Origin: Cyclobacteriaceae bacterium
GTDB taxonomy: Bacteria > Bacteroidota > Bacteroidia > Cytophagales > Cyclobacteriaceae
Direction: 5' to 3'
Assembly: GCA_025350305.1 (NCBI GenBank)
Contig: JANXYC010000197.1
Span: 1-41,181 of the forward strand
Length of the DNA: 41,181 nucleotides
In this document: positions 1-8,688 of the stretch, one piece after another
Layout of the letters: every line of letters starts with the position of its first letter
How positions within the stretch are numbered: position 1 is the stretch's first letter
The notes under the pieces: generated by a model
Seen by the model: only the letters and a program-made list of their open reading frames with translations
Database searches by the model: none
What the model was told of the DNA's origin: nothing
Made by a program: the position numbers and the translations under genes

Positions 1-483
1 ACCTACTAATCCGGTTAAGAATCCAATGACAGAACCTTCAATAATCACCAGAAAGGTGCGGAAGCGTTGGTTATCAGATGTAAATTTTTTTCTTCCACGA
101 ATCATGGGGACGGCCGCAAGTATCATCAGCACCGCAAATAACCCCAGCACGAGAAGCCGTTTTGTAAAGACAAAGTCACCGGCAGTAAAAATGATGTCGG
201 GAATAGCGGGGAGTACCCATTTACGAGTACAAAAAATACTGAAAATTGAAGGAATGCCAAACATAATGCCTGTCCGGACGCTCACCAGGTGCTGACGATA
301 CTTTGGAATGGCACCCACCAGACTGGTGACGCCCACAATAAACAACGAGTAGGCCGATGCCTGAACCGGTTCTACCTTGAAGAGATATACAAGAATTGGT
401 ATAGAAAGTATGGAACCACCACCGCCCAGAAGACCCAGGATCAAACCAATAAAAATAGATGCCAGGTATCCAAAGAATTCCAC
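1..483 (-). CDS. TSUP family (TauE/SafE-like) membrane permease, partial
   Basis: The gene runs off the left edge; 161 N-terminal residues are visible, against about 250-260 in the family. It starts with a hydrophobic helix followed by the family signature LGLLGGGGS and then SIPILVYLF. A second glycine motif, EGSVIGFLTGLVG, sits at the window edge and marks the start of the second half of the internally duplicated fold. TSUP proteins are multi-pass inner-membrane transporters, often of sulfur-containing anions, but the substrate cannot be deduced here. The start is GTG at 483, the only ATG/GTG/TTG in this frame after the upstream stop near 590, and it places the glycine motif where homologues have it. 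It lies about 95 nt downstream of rlpA on the same strand. Family assignment is firm; substrate unknown. Confidence 0.85.
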   Translation of the reverse strand, partial: MEFFGYLASIFIGLILGLLGGGGSILSIPILVYLFKVEPVQASAYSLFIVGVTSLVGAIPKYRQHLVSVRTGIMFGIPSIFSIFCTRKWVLPAIPDIIFTAGDFVFTKRLLVLGLFAVLMILAAVPMIRGRKKFTSDNQRFRTFLVIIEGSVIGFLTGLVG

Positions 484-578
484 CGAGTTGTATTTGCTGA
501 AAACTATAACCTCTCTGACTGGATTAAAAGTGTTACGTGCAGAAAATTCAAAGTCTATGGAGGAACCAGAATATCCGT

Positions 579-1265
579 TTATCGTAGTTTATGAAATTCC
601 GCAAGGAATGCATCCGGGTATTTTTTTCGGATGGACGCCATAAATTTATCTGCTTTGTCACGATTTGAGAATTGGCCGAGTATCAAACTATAGTATTTTA
701 CTCCATTGAGTATTTTCACCTGCACGGTAATCTTTTTCTTGTACGAACTTTTAAGATTGTCAGCCAGGCGCATCAGGTTTACCAGCTCTTGATAGGTGCC
801 AATCTGTATGCCGAAACCTTTTGGTTCCTTGCGTTCTATTTCAAAGTCATAAAATTCTTTTTCATCCACGGATACCCGGTCAATCGCCTTGATCTCCATC
901 CCGCTCTTGCCATCACCGGCATCCAGCACTTCGATTTTAACGTCTGTCAGACCTTGATTGACAAAACCCAATTTTTCGGCGGCTGACTTTGACAAATCAA
1001 TGATCCGGCCATCCACATACGGCCCTCGGTCATTCACTACAACGTCCACGGACTGATTATTTCCGATGTTAGTCACGCGCACTTTTGTGCCAAATGGAAG
1101 CGATTTATGCGCCGCAGTAAGTTTGCTGTGTTTGTATTTCTCTCCACTCGCAGTTTGGTGGCCTTCAAATTTGTCGGCGTAGAAGGATGCTTTACCGGTT
1201 TGATGTTGGGCGAACGAAAAGCTGGCTAAAAAAGTAAGAGCCGATACAAAAAATAGTCTTTTCAT
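579..1265 (-). CDS. rlpA: RlpA-like double-psi beta-barrel protein with SPOR domain
   Basis: The 228-residue protein is exported: residues 1-19 form a signal peptide ending FSFAQ. Residues about 23-105 are the RlpA double-psi beta-barrel, with GKASFYADKFEG, TASGEKY, TAAHKSLPFGTKVRV and VVVNDRGPYVDGRIIDLS. The Glu, His and Asp of these motifs correspond to residues needed for lytic transglycosylase activity in Pseudomonas RlpA. Residues about 148-226 form a SPOR domain (IQIGTY, YSLILGQF), which binds denuded peptidoglycan at division sites. The likely role is a periplasmic or outer-membrane-associated septal enzyme. No lipobox cysteine is seen, so it is probably a soluble periplasmic form. A TAnnTTTG-like element lies just before the ATG. 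Confidence 0.9.
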   Translation of the reverse strand: MKRLFFVSALTFLASFSFAQHQTGKASFYADKFEGHQTASGEKYKHSKLTAAHKSLPFGTKVRVTNIGNNQSVDVVVNDRGPYVDGRIIDLSKSAAEKLGFVNQGLTDVKIEVLDAGDGKSGMEIKAIDRVSVDEKEFYDFEIERKEPKGFGIQIGTYQELVNLMRLADNLKSSYKKKITVQVKILNGVKYYSLILGQFSNRDKADKFMASIRKKYPDAFLAEFHKLR

Positions 1266-1269
1266 GACT

Positions 1270-1277
1270 CAAATATA
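1270..1277 (-). promoter_or_regulatory. Candidate -7 element (TATATTTG) for rlpA
   Basis: On the minus strand the octamer TATATTTG matches the Bacteroidota -7 consensus TAnnTTTG and ends only 4 nt before the rlpA ATG. No clear -33 TTTG lies at the expected distance. If it is used, transcription would begin at or very near the start codon. Confidence 0.3.
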
Positions 1278-1421
1278 GCTTTTGATCTTTTGAATTTGGG
1301 GGTCGCTAGCGGGGTTTTACAAAATACAGCTGATTCAGCAGCAGGATTAAATCTGAATTAGCGAATGATCACATTTGCCATTAGCTTTGCCCGGCAAGTA
1401 ATCGATCCTAATTTATTTGCC

Positions 1422-2894
1422 ATGGCCCTCAATCCTGCCAAGTTCCTTTTTGAAGCACTCACCTACGATGATGTGCTCCTCGTCCCAGCGTACAGTGAAA
1501 TACTTCCACGGGAGACAGACACGTCCACCCACCTCACAAAGGGCATTAAATTGAATATACCAATTCTATCGGCAGCGATGGACACGGTGACGGAGTCGGC
1601 ATTGGCCATCGGTATGGCCTTGGAAGGCGGCATTGGGTTCATTCACAAAAACATGAGCATCGAAGCGCAGGCCGACCAGGTGCGCAAAGTGAAGCGATCA
1701 CAGAGCGGACTCATCCTCGACCCCATCACCTTGCGCATAAACTCTACGGTGCGGGATGCGGAAAAGATCATGCGTGAATTCAAGATCGGTGGGATACCCG
1801 TGATCGATGGAAATGGAAAATTGGTTGGTATTATCACCAACCGTGACCTACGCTTTCAGAAGGACATGTCCATACCGATTGAAAAAATCATGACTAAAGA
1901 CAATCTCATCACTGCGCCGGAAGGAATAACGCTGGAGCAAGCCGAGATTCTTTTGCAGGATTATAAAATTGAGAAGTTGCCGATTGTAAATAAGAAGGGA
2001 AAGTTGACGGGATTGGTAACGTATAAAGACATCCTTAAAAAGAAGAACAAACCCAATGCCTGCCAGGACCAGTTTGGACGACTGCGCGTAGGCGCTGCGG
2101 TGGGCGTAACGCACGATATTATTACGCGCATTGAAGCCCTAAAGGCGGCTGGCGTGGATGTGATCAGCATTGATACTGCCCACGGGCACTCGAAAGGGGT
2201 GATTGATGCAACAAAGCAGGTGAAGAGGAAATTTCCGGAAATGGACCTTCTCGTTGGCAACATTGCCACGGGGGAAGCAGCAAAGGCATTGGCGAAAGCA
2301 GGAGCCGACGCCATCAAAGTGGGTGTGGGACCAGGAAGTATTTGTACAACGCGTGTGGTGGCCGGTGTTGGTCTCCCTCAATTGTCAGCCGTCTATGAAG
2401 CGGCCAAGGCAATCAAAGGTTCGGATGTTAAGATCATTGCCGATGGAGGCGTTCGCTTCTCCGGAGACATGGTAAAAGCCATCGCCGCCGGGGCCGACTC
2501 CATCATGATCGGCTCACTGCTGGCAGGTACGGATGAAGCTCCGGGTGAAATGATCATCTACGAGGGAAGAAAATTTAAGTCCTACCGCGGAATGGGTTCG
2601 ATTGAGGCGATGGACGATGGATCAAAAGACCGCTATTTTCAGGATGCCGAGGAGGACATAAAGAAACTTGTGCCGGAGGGAATATCGGGTCGTGTGCCAT
2701 TTAAGGGCCTTGTGTCGGAAGTATTGTACCAGTTGGTAGGGGGACTTAAAGCCGGTATGGGCTATTGTGGAGCAAAGAACATTGCAAAACTCAAACTGGC
2801 GAAATTTGTGAAGATCACCGTAGCGGGTGTGACGGAAAGTCACCCTCATGATATCACCATTACGCGGGAGGCCCCGAATTACAGTAGAAAGTAA
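1422..2894 (+). CDS. guaB: IMP dehydrogenase
   Basis: This enzyme oxidises IMP to XMP with NAD+, the committed step of GTP synthesis. From ATG 1422 the protein is 490 residues, the usual length, beginning [17 protein letters not shown]. An ATG at 1365 would add 19 residues that do not resemble the family. The TIM barrel is interrupted by two CBS domains (about residues 90-205). Visible motifs include SAAMDTVTE, the catalytic loop [11 protein letters not shown] with Cys308, the phosphate-binding [12 protein letters not shown], and the flap region with [10 protein letters not shown]. The C-terminal [15 protein letters not shown] is typical. It stands alone, divergent from rlpA; the next gene starts 65 nt downstream. 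Confidence 0.97.
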   Translation: MALNPAKFLFEALTYDDVLLVPAYSEILPRETDTSTHLTKGIKLNIPILSAAMDTVTESALAIGMALEGGIGFIHKNMSIEAQADQVRKVKRSQSGLILDPITLRINSTVRDAEKIMREFKIGGIPVIDGNGKLVGIITNRDLRFQKDMSIPIEKIMTKDNLITAPEGITLEQAEILLQDYKIEKLPIVNKKGKLTGLVTYKDILKKKNKPNACQDQFGRLRVGAAVGVTHDIITRIEALKAAGVDVISIDTAHGHSKGVIDATKQVKRKFPEMDLLVGNIATGEAAKALAKAGADAIKVGVGPGSICTTRVVAGVGLPQLSAVYEAAKAIKGSDVKIIADGGVRFSGDMVKAIAAGADSIMIGSLLAGTDEAPGEMIIYEGRKFKSYRGMGSIEAMDDGSKDRYFQDAEEDIKKLVPEGISGRVPFKGLVSEVLYQLVGGLKAGMGYCGAKNIAKLKLAKFVKITVAGVTESHPHDITITREAPNYSRK

Positions 2895-2940
2895 TTTTAA
2901 ACTTTGCGATCTTAGCGTACCACTTCTCGTAAAAGCACCG

Positions 2941-2963
2941 GGAGGTAAAGAATGATTTTGTGA
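2941..2963 (+). promoter_or_regulatory. Shine-Dalgarno and 3-codon leader ORF overlapping the phosphatase start
   Basis: GGAGG at 2941-2945 is placed 6 nt before an ATG at 2952 that opens only ATG-ATT-TTG-TGA. The phosphatase GTG at 2960 overlaps that stop. The ribosome-binding site therefore fits the minimal ORF better than the gene itself (14 nt to the GTG), suggesting termination-reinitiation. A TAA at 2930 blocks any in-frame upstream start. Confidence 0.3.
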
Positions 2964-5020
2964 AAACCAAAGCACTCATACGACTTACATTTCTTGCGGC
3001 CATCGTCACATGGTTGGTGATGCTTTTTTCAGATGTCACCGTATTGTTCAGCGACCTCAAGGGTCTGACACCGGATGTTCCGGTCTGGCTCCCCAAGGTC
3101 ATGTTGGACCTATATGTAATCAGTGTCTTTTATTATTACAAATTCAAAATTGAGCGCGATGAGTCGCTCAATTTTACAGATCTTCTCTGGCGGGTTTTTG
3201 CAACAGGGCTGGTGGCTACGGTCCTCTCTCTGTCGCTGAGGGTGCTGGACTTCTTGTTGGGATCCACCAAACTTTCTTCCAATATCTTTTTTATTGATGT
3301 TGAATATCTCGTCAACCTGGGGCTCCTCCTGAGCTTTCTGATAGCAGCAGGCACTTGCTGGAAACGTCTGATCTTGTATCAAAAATCCAAGTGGCTTATT
3401 CGTGGATGGCTGGTGTTTGAAATGTTGCTGCTGATCGTATTGCTATCCGATAGTTTGCAGATTATTTTCAAGGAATGGCTTTTCACGTCAATCAGTATTC
3501 TCACTGGGCTCCTGTCACTTGTGCTGTCTGCCAACATGAAATGGGTAGCCTACCTCAACTTTAAGCAGAAGTGGACCAGTCTACTGTTGTTGCTGTTGTC
3601 CTTCTTCTACCTCGGTTATTTTCTTTTTACCGTGATTCATTTTTCAGATGAAATAAAATTGCAGTCCATGGCATTTCTGGACTTTCAAAACCATGTTTTC
3701 AACATATACCTCTTTTCATTCGTCATGCTCTATAGCATCTTCTCCTTCCTGGTGATTCTCTTCAATTTGCCCACCTCTTCCGTCTTTGAACAAAAACTGG
3801 AAGAAGTTGTCAACTTTCAACGCATCAGCCAATCGGTTCAGACGGAGCAGAGTGAAGAAAGTGTTTATAAAATTTTGCTGGAGAGCTCCGTGAGTTCTGT
3901 CTTTGCGGACGCTGCCTGGTTGGAGATAAAAGGTGAACAACAGCAAAGCCGACTCCAGACATACCAAATCACCGAGAGTGATGCCCACAAGATCCAGGAG
4001 CATCTTAATGGTAGGCATGTGAAGGGAATTCTGGACCAAAGCAGCGACAAGACAAAAAATCTTTCGAATCACCTAGCGACCCTGAAGGGCACGCGCTTTC
4101 GTTCATTGATGGCGTTTCCGGTTCAGGTCAAAGGAGAAAAAATAGGCACGCTGGCGCTACTAAAAGAGCTACCGGAGGGTTTCAATAAAGAAATGACCCA
4201 GATTGTTTCAGCGTTCGCGAACCAGGCAGGAATTTCAATCGAAAACTTCCGGTTGTTAAAAGAGGCCATTCAAAATGAACGCTACAAAGAAGAATTGAAA
4301 ATTGCGAAGATGGTTCAGAAGAGTTTGCTTCCGGACAAATTGGAAAATGATAATGACTTTGAAATTTCTGCCTTTTCGGAATCGGCTGATGAAGTGGGGG
4401 GTGATTATTATGATACACTTCGAATCAATGACCATCAGGTAGGCTTGATTATCGCCGACGTATCAGGCAAAGGCACGACGGCAGCCTTTCACATGTCGCA
4501 GATGAAAGGGATTTTTCACAGCCTTGCACAGGAAGCATTGGAGCCCAAAGTATTTATGATGCGTGCAAATCAAGCACTCAAATATTGTCTTGAACGGGGC
4601 TCCTTCATTTCGGCGACTTACTTCGTGGTAGACTCCAAAGAAAAAATGATTTATTACTCACGGGCCGGACATTGCCCTGTGCTGATTTACCGTGCAGCCT
4701 CCCGGAAAGCAGATTACCTTATTGACAAAGGTGCGGCCCTTGGAATGGTGAAGGGCAAGGATTACTGCAACTTCGTAGAGACAAACACGCTCCCATATGC
4801 CAGTGGAGACATCATGGTACTTTTTACCGACGGTATCACAGAAGCAAAGGGCCCTCGGGGAGAAGAGTTTGGATTGGATCTTTTAAAGAAAACGATTACC
4901 GAAGTGGTTATTCGCGGGCCAAAAGAGATACAGGAACATTTGATTAAAAAACTTTACGAATACACAGGGACAGAAGAAATAGATGACGACTACACAATCC
5001 TGATTGTGAAGTTCAGGTAA
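2960..5020 (+). CDS. Membrane GAF-SpoIIE family PP2C serine phosphatase
   Basis: The 686-residue protein has three parts. Residues 1 to about 275 hold about eight membrane helices. A GAF-like domain lies at about 295-440. The SpoIIE-type PP2C phosphatase occupies about 460-686. Metal-binding acidic motifs are intact: VGGDYYD (from residue 479), IIADVSGKGT, LFTDGITEA and the terminal DDYTILIV. By analogy with SpoIIE and RsbU it should dephosphorylate a STAS-domain antagonist, and exactly such a protein plus its kinase follow at 5054 and 5388. The membrane region and GAF domain are presumably the sensor; the ligand is unknown. The start is GTG 2960: TM1 begins within the first ten residues, and the next in-frame Met lies inside that helix. 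Confidence 0.9.
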   Translation: MKTKALIRLTFLAAIVTWLVMLFSDVTVLFSDLKGLTPDVPVWLPKVMLDLYVISVFYYYKFKIERDESLNFTDLLWRVFATGLVATVLSLSLRVLDFLLGSTKLSSNIFFIDVEYLVNLGLLLSFLIAAGTCWKRLILYQKSKWLIRGWLVFEMLLLIVLLSDSLQIIFKEWLFTSISILTGLLSLVLSANMKWVAYLNFKQKWTSLLLLLLSFFYLGYFLFTVIHFSDEIKLQSMAFLDFQNHVFNIYLFSFVMLYSIFSFLVILFNLPTSSVFEQKLEEVVNFQRISQSVQTEQSEESVYKILLESSVSSVFADAAWLEIKGEQQQSRLQTYQITESDAHKIQEHLNGRHVKGILDQSSDKTKNLSNHLATLKGTRFRSLMAFPVQVKGEKIGTLALLKELPEGFNKEMTQIVSAFANQAGISIENFRLLKEAIQNERYKEELKIAKMVQKSLLPDKLENDNDFEISAFSESADEVGGDYYDTLRINDHQVGLIIADVSGKGTTAAFHMSQMKGIFHSLAQEALEPKVFMMRANQALKYCLERGSFISATYFVVDSKEKMIYYSRAGHCPVLIYRAASRKADYLIDKGAALGMVKGKDYCNFVETNTLPYASGDIMVLFTDGITEAKGPRGEEFGLDLLKKTITEVVIRGPKEIQEHLIKKLYEYTGTEEIDDDYTILIVKFR

Positions 5021-5053
5021 AAAACATAAAAAAAACTAATACGTTTAAAACAT

Positions 5054-5404
5054 ATGGTCCACATCAAGCGATTACAGGAAGACGGAGCCGACATTCTGGC
5101 GGTCGTGGGCGAGATTGACGCCAGTTCCTCCATCGAACTAGACCTTGCCATAGCGAAGAGTGTAGGCGAGGGTTCAACCAAAATTCTGGTGGATTGCAGT
5201 GCGCTGGAGTATATCTCTTCCGCTGGACTAGGCGTCTTTATGTCGTATATAGAAGAGTTCCGGGACAAGAATATCCGGATGGTGCTGTTTGGCATGAAGG
5301 AGAAAGTGGCCAATACCTTTCAAATACTTGGCTTGGCAGATTTGCTCCATATCAGCAGCAACAAACTGGAGGCAAAGAAATTACTAAATGAGTTATCAGT
5401 ATAA
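5054..5404 (+). CDS. STAS-domain anti-sigma factor antagonist
   Basis: This is a 116-residue stand-alone STAS domain of the SpoIIAA/RsbV class. The expected pattern is present: a beta strand ILAVVGEIDASSS, then ILVDCSALEYISSAGLG, where Ser56 aligns with the regulatory phosphoserine (Ser58 of SpoIIAA), then the C-terminal helix with NTFQILGL. In the partner-switch model the unphosphorylated form sequesters the RsbW-like kinase. It lies 33 nt after the phosphatase and overlaps the kinase gene by 17 nt, so the three are almost certainly co-transcribed. ATG 5054 is the first start and gives the standard length. Its downstream target cannot be told from this window. Confidence 0.9.
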   Translation: MVHIKRLQEDGADILAVVGEIDASSSIELDLAIAKSVGEGSTKILVDCSALEYISSAGLGVFMSYIEEFRDKNIRMVLFGMKEKVANTFQILGLADLLHISSNKLEAKKLLNELSV

Positions 5405-5801
5405 CATCGGCTGCAGCCTGGAGAACCTAAAGGGCGTCCGCGACTTCATCCGGAAGTCGTTGCGGAGCCATGTTGTGTCTGATGTTGTCTTAAATGAAAT
5501 CATCTTAGCGCTGGATGAGATGTGCTCGAATCTCATGATCCATGCGCACCATTGTAATCCCGACCATCACCTGGAAATGCACATTGATATACCGCAAAAA
5601 GGGAAATTCATTTTTGAAATTATGGACGATGGCGAGATGTTTGATATCAATCGCTTTCATGAGCCCGATATCGACAACCTCGTACATGAAAAGCGAAAAG
5701 GCGGACTGGGAATCCGTCTTGTGAAATCGATCATGGATGAGGTGGTTTACACCAACCTTAATGGCCGGAATGTGTGCCGGCTCACCAAAACGATCAAATA
5801 A
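5388..5801 (+). CDS. RsbW-like anti-sigma serine kinase (HATPase_c)
   Basis: The 137-residue protein has a GHKL ATPase fold without a histidine-kinase dimerisation domain, as in SpoIIAB/RsbW. The N-box is visible as LALDEMCSNLMIHAH, the G1 box as FEIMDDGEMFD and the G2 box as RKGGLGIRLVKSIMDEV. It should phosphorylate the neighbouring STAS protein on Ser56 and bind a second partner (a sigma factor or other effector). The gene overlaps the STAS gene by 17 nt, so translation is probably coupled. No sigma factor gene lies nearby, so the output is unknown. The first gene of the next operon begins 59 nt downstream behind its own promoter. Confidence 0.9.
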   Translation: MSYQYNIGCSLENLKGVRDFIRKSLRSHVVSDVVLNEIILALDEMCSNLMIHAHHCNPDHHLEMHIDIPQKGKFIFEIMDDGEMFDINRFHEPDIDNLVHEKRKGGLGIRLVKSIMDEVVYTNLNGRNVCRLTKTIK

Positions 5802-5807
5802 ATCACT

Positions 5808-5838
5808 TTTGGGTATACGGTCACACCTCGTATTTTTG
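5808..5838 (+). promoter_or_regulatory. Bacteroidota-type promoter (TTTG-N19-TATTTTTG)
   Basis: TTTG at 5808-5811 is followed after exactly 19 nt by TATTTTTG at 5831-5838. This matches the primary sigma consensus of Bacteroidota (-33 TTTG, -7 TAnnTTTG). The transcript would start near 5843-5846, about 15-18 nt before the GTG of the PPIase gene at 5861. It is the cleanest promoter in the window. Confidence 0.7.
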
Positions 5839-5860
5839 CACGTTTTAACAACCAAAAATT

Positions 5861-7795
5861 GTGCAAAAGGGCTTATTCATCGTGTTGGTGGTTTTGGCGG
5901 GTCACGCCTGGGGTCAGAGTCTGAGGCCACGTACTCTTTTTTTGATACATGAAAAACCCGTTTATACTGACGAATTCATCTATCTGTATAAAAAGAACCA
6001 TCTAAAACCCGAAGATTTTACGGATCAAAAGATCAATGAATACCTTGATCTGTTTACCAACTTCAAACTAAAAGTAACCGAAGCCAAGGCTCGCGGACTT
6101 GATACAACCGAGGCGTTTAAAAAGGAATTTAAAACCTACCGGGAGGAACTTAAAAAACCCTACGTTGCCGAAAAAGATGCGCTCGACCGGCTAACAAAAG
6201 AAGCCTATCAGCGATTGATGGAGGAAGTGAAAGCTTCCCATATCCTGATCACGATAAAACCGGAGGCCACTCCAGCCGACACGTTAATTGCCTACGACAA
6301 AATCGTAGCAACCCGCGAAAGGATTTTGGGCGGTGAGGATTTTGAGAAAGTTGCACGAGAAGTTTCGGAGGATCCATCGGCTAAATCAAATGGGGGCAAC
6401 CTGGGTTATTTTACTGCTATGCAAATGGTATATCCGTTTGAACAAGCTGCGTACAAGTTAAGCGTTGGAGAGATTTCAAAACCGGTTCGTACCCGATTCG
6501 GTTACCATCTGGTGAAGGTCACGGACCGAAAGCCTGCACGCGGAGAGGTAGAAGTGTCGCACATCATTCTGCGAACTGGGACCGGTGATGGCGCCAAAGT
6601 GAAGAACAAGATTCTTGAAATCTATGATCAGCTGCAGGGAGGCAGAAGTTGGGAAGAACTTTGCAAGGAATATTCTGAGGATCAGGCTACCAAAGACACG
6701 GGGGGTAAACTGCGACCCTTTGGTGTGGGGGCACTGCCGGGTGTGCCAGAGTTTGAGGTGGTCGCCTTTTCCCTGAAAGAACCGGGTGAAATTTCAGATC
6801 CGTTTCAATCGGCGTATGGTTGGCACATTGTACGGCTGGAAAAAAAAATTCCCGTTCCCCCATTCAAGGAGGTAGAAACTGCACTCAAGCGAAAAGTAGC
6901 TCGTGACGAACGATTGCAAATAGCTGATCGTAAGCTCCTGGAAGCAAAAAAGATTCAGTTTGGCCTCTTGGGAAACAATGACGTAAAGACGCTGATCATG
7001 TCATTTGCTGATTCGAGCCTGCAAATGGGAAAATGGAAATGGAAGGGAGATGATTTGATTAAGACAAAAACTATTTTCACTCTTCAGCAACACAATTATA
7101 CGGCCGGCGAATTCATCTCGTTCATTGAAAAAAATCAACTTGTTTCCGCGGGTTCACCAACGACCGCCATGACACAGTTATACGACCGGTTCCTGGAAGA
7201 AAAACTCGCTGAAGTTGAAGAGGCCAAACTGCTTGCGGAAAATCCTGATTTTGGAAATTTGCTTACGGAATACAAAGAGGGCATTCTTCTTTTTACCATT
7301 ATGGAAAAAGAAGTGTGGAATAGGGCACCAGAAGATACGCTTGGATTGAGAAAATTTTACAATGAGAACAAAGAAAAATATAAGGCAGGTGACCGCGTTC
7401 GCGCAAAGGTCTTGGCCACGACTAACAAAAATTTCCTCGAAGAAGTAAAGAGAAAGATAGCCGCCGGAGACTCGATTAAAGGTGGTGATCTGAAAAAGTT
7501 CAGTTCAATCCAGCCCATGCGTAACTATGAGCGGGGTCAAAGTAAAGCAGTAGACAGGTCACCGTGGGCGATTGGTTTGCACAATGTCGATGTGGACGAA
7601 ACCTATTATCTTGTTGAGATTGAGAATTTAGTACCGCCCGGTTTAAAAAGTTTTGATGAAGCACGCGCTCAAATTGTCTCTGACTATCAGGAGATGCTGG
7701 AAAAGAAATGGGTGGCCCAGCTGAAACAGAAATATCCCCTGAAAATCAATAAGAAAGGCAAAAAATTCGTTCTAAAAGAATTAACCAAAAAGTGA
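5861..7795 (+). CDS. Periplasmic PPIase with two parvulin domains
   Basis: The 644-residue secreted protein has a signal peptide at residues 1-19 (ending HAWGQ), an N-terminal helical SurA-like region, and two PpiC-type rotamase domains. The first (about 123-225) shows VKASHILI, EDPSAKSNGGNLGYF and TRFGYHLVKV. The second (about 228-330) shows VEVSHIIL, DTGGKLRPFG and SAYGWHIVRL. A long C-terminal helical region follows, with no family I can name. It probably assists folding of outer-membrane or secreted proteins. The start is GTG 5861, correctly spaced behind the promoter at 5808-5838 and giving a clean signal peptide. It overlaps the next gene by 4 nt (GTGA), the first of a three-gene folding operon. 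An A9 run at 6840-6848 is in frame. Confidence 0.9.
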   Translation: MQKGLFIVLVVLAGHAWGQSLRPRTLFLIHEKPVYTDEFIYLYKKNHLKPEDFTDQKINEYLDLFTNFKLKVTEAKARGLDTTEAFKKEFKTYREELKKPYVAEKDALDRLTKEAYQRLMEEVKASHILITIKPEATPADTLIAYDKIVATRERILGGEDFEKVAREVSEDPSAKSNGGNLGYFTAMQMVYPFEQAAYKLSVGEISKPVRTRFGYHLVKVTDRKPARGEVEVSHIILRTGTGDGAKVKNKILEIYDQLQGGRSWEELCKEYSEDQATKDTGGKLRPFGVGALPGVPEFEVVAFSLKEPGEISDPFQSAYGWHIVRLEKKIPVPPFKEVETALKRKVARDERLQIADRKLLEAKKIQFGLLGNNDVKTLIMSFADSSLQMGKWKWKGDDLIKTKTIFTLQQHNYTAGEFISFIEKNQLVSAGSPTTAMTQLYDRFLEEKLAEVEEAKLLAENPDFGNLLTEYKEGILLFTIMEKEVWNRAPEDTLGLRKFYNENKEKYKAGDRVRAKVLATTNKNFLEEVKRKIAAGDSIKGGDLKKFSSIQPMRNYERGQSKAVDRSPWAIGLHNVDVDETYYLVEIENLVPPGLKSFDEARAQIVSDYQEMLEKKWVAQLKQKYPLKINKKGKKFVLKELTKK

Positions 7796-8688
7796 ATAAG
7801 AGCAATAACTATAGGTTTGGACTGGCGGGCATCGCACTTCTTACAATGATCGTGGCGGGCTGTGATCTCATCCGGATGAAAAAGGAGGAGCCGGTTGCTG
7901 TTCCTTCGCGAAAACCGGTTGCCCGGGTAAATGATAAGTATCTCTATCAGGACGAGCTGGTAGGAATCGTTGATCAAAACTCGACCGCCGATGACAGTGC
8001 AGCCCGCACAACTGCCTATATCAACAGTTGGATCAGGAAGCAACTTATCATCGGTGAAGCCATGAAACGCATAGATATCAATGAGGCAGAAGTTGAACGA
8101 AAAGTACTGGACTATCGATACAGTCTTATCGGTTATGAATACCAGAATTTTTATATAAAGCAGCACCTCAACGACAGCATTTCAGAGACGGAAATTGAAA
8201 TCTATTACAAGGGACACTCGGACAATTTTATTTTAAAGCAAAATATTGTGCGCGGTACATACATTAAAGTACCAAAGACGGCCCCCCGCACAAACAAAGT
8301 AAAAGAGATGATTTTTTCTAAAAAGGAGAAAGATCAAAATGAATTAAAATCTTACTGCCTGAGTTTCTCTGTGGCGTATCATCTGAGTGACAGCTCCTGG
8401 ATAGAATTTGATAAGCTGGTGGTGAACTCTCCGATGGCGGAGATACCAAACAAAATCCAGTTTCTTAAAACCAACCCCTTTTATGAAACCAACGATGCCG
8501 ATTTTTTGTATTTTCTGAAAGTGGAGGATTACAAAATTTCGGACAACGTTTCACCGTTGGAATTCGTGAAAGAACGGATACGAAATATTCTCTTAAACAA
8601 AAGAAAAGTAGAACTTGCGAGAGCGTTGGAAGATGAAGTCTATGAAAATGCCGTTAAACAGAAGAATTTTGAGATATTTAATCAGTAG
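7792..8688 (+). CDS. Lipoprotein, SurA-N-like, without recognisable parvulin domain
   Basis: The 298-residue protein starts with a lipoprotein signal peptide: a hydrophobic core, then IVAGC with the lipidated Cys near residue 24. The mature part begins with a linker and ARVNDKYLYQDELVGIV, the pattern that opens SurA/PpiC proteins (Gly/Ala-x-Val-Asn-Asp, then Leu). A charged helical stretch follows. I see none of the parvulin hallmarks (SHIL, GG.LG, GYHI). It may be a non-catalytic chaperone or a membrane anchor for the two flanking PPIases. It starts with GTG overlapping the preceding stop, and the following surA-like gene overlaps its 3' end, so the three are translationally coupled. Function is inferred from context only. 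Confidence 0.75.
   Translation: MNKSNNYRFGLAGIALLTMIVAGCDLIRMKKEEPVAVPSRKPVARVNDKYLYQDELVGIVDQNSTADDSAARTTAYINSWIRKQLIIGEAMKRIDINEAEVERKVLDYRYSLIGYEYQNFYIKQHLNDSISETEIEIYYKGHSDNFILKQNIVRGTYIKVPKTAPRTNKVKEMIFSKKEKDQNELKSYCLSFSVAYHLSDSSWIEFDKLVVNSPMAEIPNKIQFLKTNPFYETNDADFLYFLKVEDYKISDNVSPLEFVKERIRNILLNKRKVELARALEDEVYENAVKQKNFEIFNQ

Noticed and set aside
26..643. Plus-strand open frames across the first 640 nt
   Set aside because: They mirror the TSUP permease and the rlpA 3' end on the minus strand and show no coherent protein character.
1365..1421. Longer IMP dehydrogenase starting at ATG 1365
   Set aside because: The extra 19 residues do not resemble the family N-terminus, and the shorter form has the standard length.
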